A stretch of 64,000 nt of DNA from an uncultured Lachnospiraceae bacterium (lineage in GTDB: Bacteria > Bacillota > Clostridia > Lachnospirales > Lachnospiraceae), in NCBI GenBank assembly GCA_900316075.1, contig ONBT01000005.1, positions 18,759 through 82,758 on the forward strand, written 5' to 3'. Under the pieces are notes generated by a model that did not search any database, was not told the DNA's origin, and worked only from the letters and a program-made list of their open reading frames with translations. Shown here piece after piece: positions 58,527-64,000 of the stretch (positions are counted from its first letter, which is position 1; every line of letters begins with the position of its first letter). The translations under genes were made by a program, and so were the position numbers.

Positions 58527-61500
58527 ATGAATAGTCTCTGCAAGATGGGCATTGATATCGGCTCGACTACGGTCAAGGTAGCCGTCATGGACGAGAAAGA
58601 CACCCTCCTCTTCTCCGACTACAAGCGCCATTTCGCCAATATCAAAGAGACCCTTCTCGACCTCGTGAAGGAGGCCTATGAGGTGACAGGCGATGTCACG
58701 ATTGCCCCCATCATCACGGGCTCCGGCGGTCTGTCCCTGGCAAAGAGTCTGGGGATTCCCTTCGTGCAGGAGGTGGTCGCCGTAGCGAGTGCCCTCAACC
58801 ACTTCGCCCCCCAGACAGACGTCGCCATAGAGCTGGGCGGCGAGGATGCAAAGATCATCTACTTCGAGAATGGCAATGTCGAAGAGCGGATGAACGGCAT
58901 CTGCGCAGGCGGCACCGGCTCCTTCATCGACCAGATGGCATCCCTCCTGCAGACGGATGCCACCGGCATGAACGAGTACGCGAAAAATTACAAGGCCGTT
59001 TACCCCATCGCCGCCCGCTGCGGCGTCTTCGCAAAGACCGATATCCAGCCCCTGATCAATGAGGGGGCTTCGAAGGAGGACCTCTCGGTTTCCGTCTTCC
59101 AGGCCGTCGTCAACCAGACCATTTCCGGCCTGGCCTGCGGCAAGCCCATCCGGGGCCACGTGGCCTTTCTCGGCGGACCCCTCCACTTCCTGGATCAGCT
59201 TCGGGCCTGCTTCATCCGGACCCTGAAGCTCGATGACGAGCACACGATCATCCCGGAAAATTCCCACCTCTTCGCAGCCATGGGCTCTGCCTTAAACTAC
59301 GACGAGAATACGACCCTCTCCATGGCCGAACTCAAGAAGCGCCTGTCCGGCGACCTCAAGGTCGAGTTCGAGGTAGCCCGCATGGAGCCCCTCTTCAAGG
59401 ACCAGGCCGAGTACGACGTCTTCACCGAGCGCCACGCCAGGGCCCATGTGGAGACCGGAAAACTCGAAGAAGCCCGCGGGAATCTCTTCCTTGGGATTGA
59501 CGCCGGCTCCACCACGACCAAGCTGGCCCTCGTGGACGAAAACGGCAAACTTGTATATTCCTTCTACGATAATAATCAGGGCTCTCCCCTTCTGACCTCC
59601 ATCCGGGCCATGAAGGAGATCAAGGAAAAGCTCCCTGCCAATGCGCACATTGTCCACTCCTGCTCCACCGGCTACGGGGAGGCCCTCTTGAAATCCGCCT
59701 TCAAGCTGGACGACGGAGAAGTCGAGACCATCGCCCACTACTATGCGGCTGCTTTCTTCGACCCCAAGGTTGACTGCATCCTCGATATCGGCGGCCAGGA
59801 CATGAAGTGCATCAAGATCAAGGACGGCACCGTCGACTCGGTCCAGCTGAACGAGGCCTGCTCCTCCGGCTGCGGCTCCTTCATCGAGACCTTCGCCAAG
59901 TCCCTGAATTATTCGGTCAAAGACTTCGCCAAAGAAGCCCTCTTCGCAGAGCACCCGATTGACCTGGGCACCCGCTGCACGGTCTTCATGAATTCGAAGG
60001 TCAAGCAGGCCCAGAAGGAGGGGGCTTCGGTCGCGGACATCTCCGCCGGCCTGGCCTATTCGGTCATCAAAAACGCCCTCTTCAAGGTCATCAAGCTGGC
60101 TGATGCCAGGGACCTCGGGGAAAACGTCGTCGTCCAGGGCGGCACCTTCTATAATAATGCAGTGCTCCGGGCTTTCGAGAAGATTTCCGGTGTCCAGGCC
60201 ATCCGCCCGGATATTGCAGGCATAATGGGCGCCTTCGGCGCAGCACTTATCGCCCGGGAGCGCTTCGAAGAGACGGGAAGCACTACCATGCTGCCCATCG
60301 AGGACATCCTGAACCTCACCTTTACGTCCTCCCTGGACCGGTGTCCTCACTGCAACAACCACTGCCTACTCACCATCAACCACTTCTCGGACGGGAGAGA
60401 ATTCATCACCGGAAACCGCTGCGAGCGGGGCCTGGGCCTTCCCAAGAAGAAGGACGATGTTCCGAACCTCTACGACTACAAGTGGAAGCGCCTCTTCTCC
60501 TACTATAAGCCCCTGACCGATGAAGAGGCTGTCCGCGGGACCGTGGGCCTGCCGAGGGTTCTCAATATGTACGAGAACTACCCCTTCTGGGCCGTCTTCT
60601 TCGAGGACCTCAAGTTCAAGACCGTCCTTTCTCCCCGGTCCACGAGGAAGGTCTACGAGCTGGGCATTGAGTCCATTCCCTCGGAGAATGCCTGCTACCC
60701 GGCGAAGATCACCCACGGCCACATCAAGTGGCTCATAAACAAGGGCGTGGACTTCATCTTCTACCCCTGCATTCCCTACGAGCGGAATGAATTCGCCGAC
60801 TCCAACAATCACTATAACTGCCCGGTCGTCACCAGCTACGCCGAGAATATCAAGAACAATGTCGAGGAGATCACAAGCGGAAAGGTCCGCTTCCTGAACC
60901 CCTTCATGGCTTTCTCCACGGAGAAGATTCTCACCGACCAGCTCGTGAAGGTCTTCGGGGAAGAGTTCCCGGACATTCCCGCTGAGGAGGTGAAGCACGC
61001 TGCCCATGAAGCCTGGGAGGCCCAGGGCCGTTTCCGGACCGATATGGAAAGGAAGGGGGAGGAAACCCTCCGCTGGCTGAAGGAGAACCACCGCCGGGGC
61101 ATCGTCCTCTGCGGTCGGCCTTACCACATCGACCCGGAAATCAACCACGGCATTCCCGAACTCATCACGGGCTACGGTCTGGCGGTCCTGACCGAGGATT
61201 CGGTTTCCCACTTAGGGAAACTGGAGCGGCCCCTCATCGTCCTCGACCAGTGGATGTACCACACCCGCATGTATTCGGCCGCCGAGTATACGACCCACCG
61301 GGACGACCTCGATGTCATCCAGCTGAACTCCTTCGGCTGCGGGGTGGACGCCGTCACAACCGACTGCGTCTCCGACATCCTGACCCGGTCCGGGAAAATC
61401 TATACCTGCCTGAAGATAGACGAAGTAAACAATCTGGGAGCCGCCCGGATCCGTATCCGGTCTCTTCTGGCTGCCCTCCGCGTCCGCGACCGGCAGAAGA

Positions 61501-62792
61501 AGAAGCGGACCCTGAACCCCACGGACTATATCCGCACTCCTTTCACCAAGGAGATGAAGAAGACCTATACGATTCTGGCTCCGGAGATGTCCCCGATTCA
61601 CTTCGAGGTCATCGCCCCGGCCTTCCAGGCGGCAGGCTACAATCTCATCGTGCCGGAGGTTCCGAGAGAGGCCTGCATCGACTACGGCCTCAAGTACGTA
61701 AACAACGATGCCTGCTATCCTTCCATGATGGTGGTCGGCCAGTTCATGGCGGCCATTGACTCGGGCAAGTATGACATGGACCACACGGCCCTCCTCATCA
61801 CCCAGACGGGCGGCGGCTGTCGGGCCTCGAACTACGTGGGCTTCATTCGGCGGGCCCTGGCCAAGGCCGGCTACGGGAACCGGGTACCGGTCATCTCCCT
61901 GAACACGGTCGGCCTCGAGAAGAACCCGGGCTTTTCCATCTCGCCCCAGCTCATTCAGCACGGCCTCTACGCCCTGGAGTTCGGTGACATCTTCATGCGC
62001 TGCCTCCTCCGGGTCCGCCCTTATGAGAAAGTGCCGGGCTCTGCCGACAAGCTCCATGAGAAGTGGAAGAAGCGGGTCATTGACTTCGTTTCGAATAACA
62101 AGGTTCTCTCCCACGCCAAATACAGGAAGATGTGCCGGGATATCATCCATGATTTCGACACCCTGCCCATCACGGATGAGAGAAAACCCCGGGTCGGCAT
62201 TGTCGGCGAGATTCTCGTGAAGTTCCTGCCGGCTGCCAACAATCACCTGGTGGAGCTGCTCGAAGCTGAAGGAGCCGAGGCCGTCGTTCCGGACCTGACC
62301 GACTTCCTCCTCTACTGCTTCTATAATAATAATTTCAAGGAGGAAAACCTGGGTACTTCCAGGAAGGCCCAGTTTGCCGGCAATGCCGTCATCCGCTTCT
62401 TTGAGTGGCTTAGGAAGGATGCGCGGAAGGCCTTCGAGGAATCCGACCGCTTCACCCCGCCCAACCACATTGAAGAACTGGCGGACCTGGCCAAGCCCAT
62501 TGTCTCTATCGGCAACCAGACCGGCGAGGGCTGGTTCCTGGTCGGGGAAATGATGGAACTGATCCGGTCCGGGGCCAAGAACATCGTCTGCATCCAGCCC
62601 TTCGGCTGCCTGCCCAACCACATCGTCGGAAAGGGCGTATTGAAGAAGATCCGTACAGACCACCCCGACGCCAATCTCGTGACCATCGACTACGACCCCG
62701 GTGCTTCCGAAGTCAACCAGCTGAACCGCATCAAGCTCATGCTCTCCACGGCCTTCAAGAATATGAAGACTGAAGACGCAGAAGCTGTCTAA
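58527..62792 (+). CDS. giant acyl-CoA dehydratase activase (two HgdC-type ATPase domains fused to dehydratase-like regions)
   Basis: 1421 residues. First BadF/HgdC ATPase domain (1-300; GIDIGSTTVK at 8-17, CAGGTGSF, cluster cysteine in AARCGVFAKTD), second one (about 320-600; GIDAGSTTTK at about 322, SSGCGSFIE, GTRCTVF), a CPHCNNHC motif (about 606), then DUF2229 and 2-hydroxyacyl-CoA dehydratase (HgdB)-like regions (ACYPAKITHGHI; NNDACYPSMMVVGQF; QPFGCLPNHI). Such proteins drive ATP-dependent electron injection at an Fe-S centre. No HgdAB partner or CoA transferase is nearby. Monocistronic. Confidence 0.9.
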   Translation: MNSLCKMGIDIGSTTVKVAVMDEKDTLLFSDYKRHFANIKETLLDLVKEAYEVTGDVTIAPIITGSGGLSLAKSLGIPFVQEVVAVASALNHFAPQTDVAIELGGEDAKIIYFENGNVEERMNGICAGGTGSFIDQMASLLQTDATGMNEYAKNYKAVYPIAARCGVFAKTDIQPLINEGASKEDLSVSVFQAVVNQTISGLACGKPIRGHVAFLGGPLHFLDQLRACFIRTLKLDDEHTIIPENSHLFAAMGSALNYDENTTLSMAELKKRLSGDLKVEFEVARMEPLFKDQAEYDVFTERHARAHVETGKLEEARGNLFLGIDAGSTTTKLALVDENGKLVYSFYDNNQGSPLLTSIRAMKEIKEKLPANAHIVHSCSTGYGEALLKSAFKLDDGEVETIAHYYAAAFFDPKVDCILDIGGQDMKCIKIKDGTVDSVQLNEACSSGCGSFIETFAKSLNYSVKDFAKEALFAEHPIDLGTRCTVFMNSKVKQAQKEGASVADISAGLAYSVIKNALFKVIKLADARDLGENVVVQGGTFYNNAVLRAFEKISGVQAIRPDIAGIMGAFGAALIARERFEETGSTTMLPIEDILNLTFTSSLDRCPHCNNHCLLTINHFSDGREFITGNRCERGLGLPKKKDDVPNLYDYKWKRLFSYYKPLTDEEAVRGTVGLPRVLNMYENYPFWAVFFEDLKFKTVLSPRSTRKVYELGIESIPSENACYPAKITHGHIKWLINKGVDFIFYPCIPYERNEFADSNNHYNCPVVTSYAENIKNNVEEITSGKVRFLNPFMAFSTEKILTDQLVKVFGEEFPDIPAEEVKHAAHEAWEAQGRFRTDMERKGEETLRWLKENHRRGIVLCGRPYHIDPEINHGIPELITGYGLAVLTEDSVSHLGKLERPLIVLDQWMYHTRMYSAAEYTTHRDDLDVIQLNSFGCGVDAVTTDCVSDILTRSGKIYTCLKIDEVNNLGAARIRIRSLLAALRVRDRQKKKRTLNPTDYIRTPFTKEMKKTYTILAPEMSPIHFEVIAPAFQAAGYNLIVPEVPREACIDYGLKYVNNDACYPSMMVVGQFMAAIDSGKYDMDHTALLITQTGGGCRASNYVGFIRRALAKAGYGNRVPVISLNTVGLEKNPGFSISPQLIQHGLYALEFGDIFMRCLLRVRPYEKVPGSADKLHEKWKKRVIDFVSNNKVLSHAKYRKMCRDIIHDFDTLPITDERKPRVGIVGEILVKFLPAANNHLVELLEAEGAEAVVPDLTDFLLYCFYNNNFKEENLGTSRKAQFAGNAVIRFFEWLRKDARKAFEESDRFTPPNHIEELADLAKPIVSIGNQTGEGWFLVGEMMELIRSGAKNIVCIQPFGCLPNHIVGKGVLKKIRTDHPDANLVTIDYDPGASEVNQLNRIKLMLSTAFKNMKTEDAEAV

Positions 62793-62812
62793 GATACAAT
62801 ATTCCATGTTTG

Positions 62813-62839
62813 TTAGCACTCTTTTAAAAAGAGTGCTAA
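62813..62839 (+). promoter_or_regulatory. CIRCE element (HrcA operator)
   Basis: Perfect TTAGCACTC (62813-62821), N9, GAGTGCTAA (62831-62839). HrcA represses class I heat-shock genes here. As RNA the same dyad plus the following TTTTTTG is a good terminator for the activase gene. It lies 7 bp upstream of the htpG -35, not across the start site. Confidence 0.95.
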
Positions 62840-62846
62840 TTTTTTG

Positions 62847-62875
62847 TTGACTTTTGGTCACAGGACAACTAAGAT
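62847..62875 (+). promoter_or_regulatory. sigma-A promoter for htpG
   Basis: TTGACT (62847-62852), 17-bp spacer, TAAGAT (62870-62875). Leader about 83 nt, containing repeat copy R12. Confidence 0.6.
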
Positions 62876-62900
62876 TACATTTGTGCAAAGAAGCGGATTA

Positions 62901-62949
62901 CCTGCAAGACCAAAGGTCGCACGGCCTCCGCTGTTTATATTATTCATAA
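62901..62949 (+). repeat. dispersed intergenic repeat, copy R12 (htpG leader)
   Basis: CCTGCAAGACCAAAGGTCGC, GGCCTCCGC, then GTTTATATTATTCATAA running into AAGGAG. Diverged core (TATATT for TACATT). Confidence 0.55.
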
Positions 62950-62964
62950 AGGAGTATATGTGCT

Positions 62965-64000
62965 ATGGCAGAGAAAAAAGGAAGCCTTTCGATCACGAGC
63001 GAAAACATCTTCCCCGTCATCAAGAAATGGCTGTACAGTGACCACGATATCTTCTACCGCGAGCTGATTTCAAACGGCTGCGATGCGATTACGAAGCTGA
63101 AAAAGCTGAATATGATGGGCGATTACCAGCTGCCCGAAGATTATAAACCCCGGATCGATATCCTCCTCGATGACAAGAAAAAGACCATCACCGTTCGTGA
63201 TAACGGCCTCGGCATGACTGAGGAAGAAGTCGACTCCTACATCAATCAGATTGCCTTCTCCGGAGCGACGGAATTCCTTGAAAAATATAAGGACAAAGGC
63301 TCAAACGACCAGATCATCGGCCACTTCGGCCTGGGCTTCTACTCGGCCTTCATGGTTGCTGACCGGGTCACGATCGATACCCTGTCCTATAAGGAAGGCG
63401 CGAAAGCGGTCCACTGGTCCTGCGACGGCGGCACCGACTACGAGATGGGCGACGGAACCAAGGAAGGCGTCGGCACCGAAATTACTCTCTATGTGAATGA
63501 GGACTGCCTGGAATTCGTCAATGAATACAAGGCCCGGGAAGTAGTTGAAAAGTACTGCTCCTTCATGCCTTATGAAATCTACCTGAAGAATGTAAACGCC
63601 GAAACCGCCTACGAGACCATCGACGAAGCCGATAAGCTCGACACGGATACCGTCGTCGACACCATCAGCGTTCCGGCCAAGACCGAGGAAAAGACAAAGG
63701 AAGACGGAACCAAGGAAACCGTTGAGACCGAGCCCGCAAAAACCCAGTACAAGATTGTGAAGCGCGAGCAGTGTGTCAACGACACGAATCCCCTCTGGAA
63801 CAAGACCCCTTCGGAGTGCACGGACGATGAGTACAAGGACTTCTACCGCAAGGTATTTAACGACTACAGGGAGCCCCTCTTCTGGATCCACCTGAATATG
63901 GACTACCCCTTCCGTCTCAAGGGCATCCTCTACTTCCCGAAGATCATGTCCGAATACGAGTCCGTCGAAGGCACGATCAAACTTTATAATAATCAGGTCT
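62965..64000 (+). CDS. htpG: Hsp90-family chaperone HtpG (C-terminus cut off by window edge)
   Basis: First 345 codons. GHKL ATPase fold: RELISNGCDA, VRDNGLGMT, NQIAFSGATEFLEKY, GHFGLGFYSAFMVAD, TEITLYV. The charged linker (EEKTKEDGTKETVETEPAKT, about 235-255) leads into the middle domain (NPLWNKTPSECTDDEYKDFYRKVF). ATP-driven chaperone for stress-damaged proteins. ATG 62965 lies 10 nt after GGAG; an out-of-frame ATG at 62958 is closer to it. Control by HrcA through the CIRCE site is unusual for htpG, which in B. subtilis is HrcA-independent. Confidence 0.96.
   Translation, partial: MAEKKGSLSITSENIFPVIKKWLYSDHDIFYRELISNGCDAITKLKKLNMMGDYQLPEDYKPRIDILLDDKKKTITVRDNGLGMTEEEVDSYINQIAFSGATEFLEKYKDKGSNDQIIGHFGLGFYSAFMVADRVTIDTLSYKEGAKAVHWSCDGGTDYEMGDGTKEGVGTEITLYVNEDCLEFVNEYKAREVVEKYCSFMPYEIYLKNVNAETAYETIDEADKLDTDTVVDTISVPAKTEEKTKEDGTKETVETEPAKTQYKIVKREQCVNDTNPLWNKTPSECTDDEYKDFYRKVFNDYREPLFWIHLNMDYPFRLKGILYFPKIMSEYESVEGTIKLYNNQV

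Noticed and set aside
61212..62888. 558-codon open frame on minus antisense to the activase gene
   Set aside because: Low-complexity hydrophobic/acidic composition typical of an antisense shadow of a GC-rich gene; the plus-strand product is clearly conserved.

Overview
This window looks like chromosome of a motile, anaerobic, low-redox Firmicute of the class Clostridia, most likely Lachnospiraceae-like. The evidence is the gene order (codY next to a flgB-flgC-fliE... flagellar cluster), a CheC/FliN-type FliY, an electron-bifurcating NfnAB pair, a giant 2-hydroxyacyl-CoA dehydratase activase, and the conserved genes I recall as DUF5716/DUF5717. The DNA is GC-rich with strong GC third positions, while gaps between genes are AT-rich. 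I cannot name a species. Almost everything is transcribed on the minus strand; only four genes are on plus (DUF1292, aminotransferase, activase, htpG). I see no tRNA, rRNA, CRISPR array or transposase.

Read in the direction of minus transcription, the right side holds a rhomboid-like protein, glnS, a DUF2225 protein, glmM, queT behind a structured leader, and argS. Next is an operon of two CobW-family metal GTPases and nfnA-nfnB, then a small unknown gene. The plus-strand aminotransferase is divergent from a four-gene unknown operon: a giant DUF5717-like protein, an actin/Hsp70-fold DUF5716-like protein, a TPR protein and a two-TM coiled-coil protein. After it come gltX, a UvrD-like helicase, the divergent DUF1292 gene, a debranching-enzyme relative that has lost every catalytic residue, and DUF5662.

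The middle is comM-dprA-topA-codY. Positions 1-23564 are one flagellar cluster: flgB flgC fliE fliF fliG fliH fliI fliJ ylxF / fliK flgD / flgE / motA motB fliL fliM fliY / cheY fliO fliP fliQ fliR flhB / flhA, the last cut by the window edge. The slashes are places where I see a terminator, a promoter, or both. Two of them (before fliK and before flgE) pair a terminator hairpin with a sigma-28-like promoter, so the cluster is probably read as several separately controlled units from a main sigma-A promoter at about 23620-23647. At the right edge htpG lies behind a perfect CIRCE (HrcA) operator.

Non-coding signals worth attention are: a dispersed repeat of about 55-60 bp (core TTTTACATTATTCATAA) in at least ten gene junctions, one copy of which supplies the N-terminus of FlhB; a four-copy 52-bp tandem repeat between fliJ and fliI; a pseudoknot-containing leader before queT; and a hairpin-rich gap at 44734-44859. 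The best candidates for an undescribed system are the DUF5717/DUF5716/TPR/coiled-coil operon and the catalytically dead GH13 protein translationally coupled to DUF5662.
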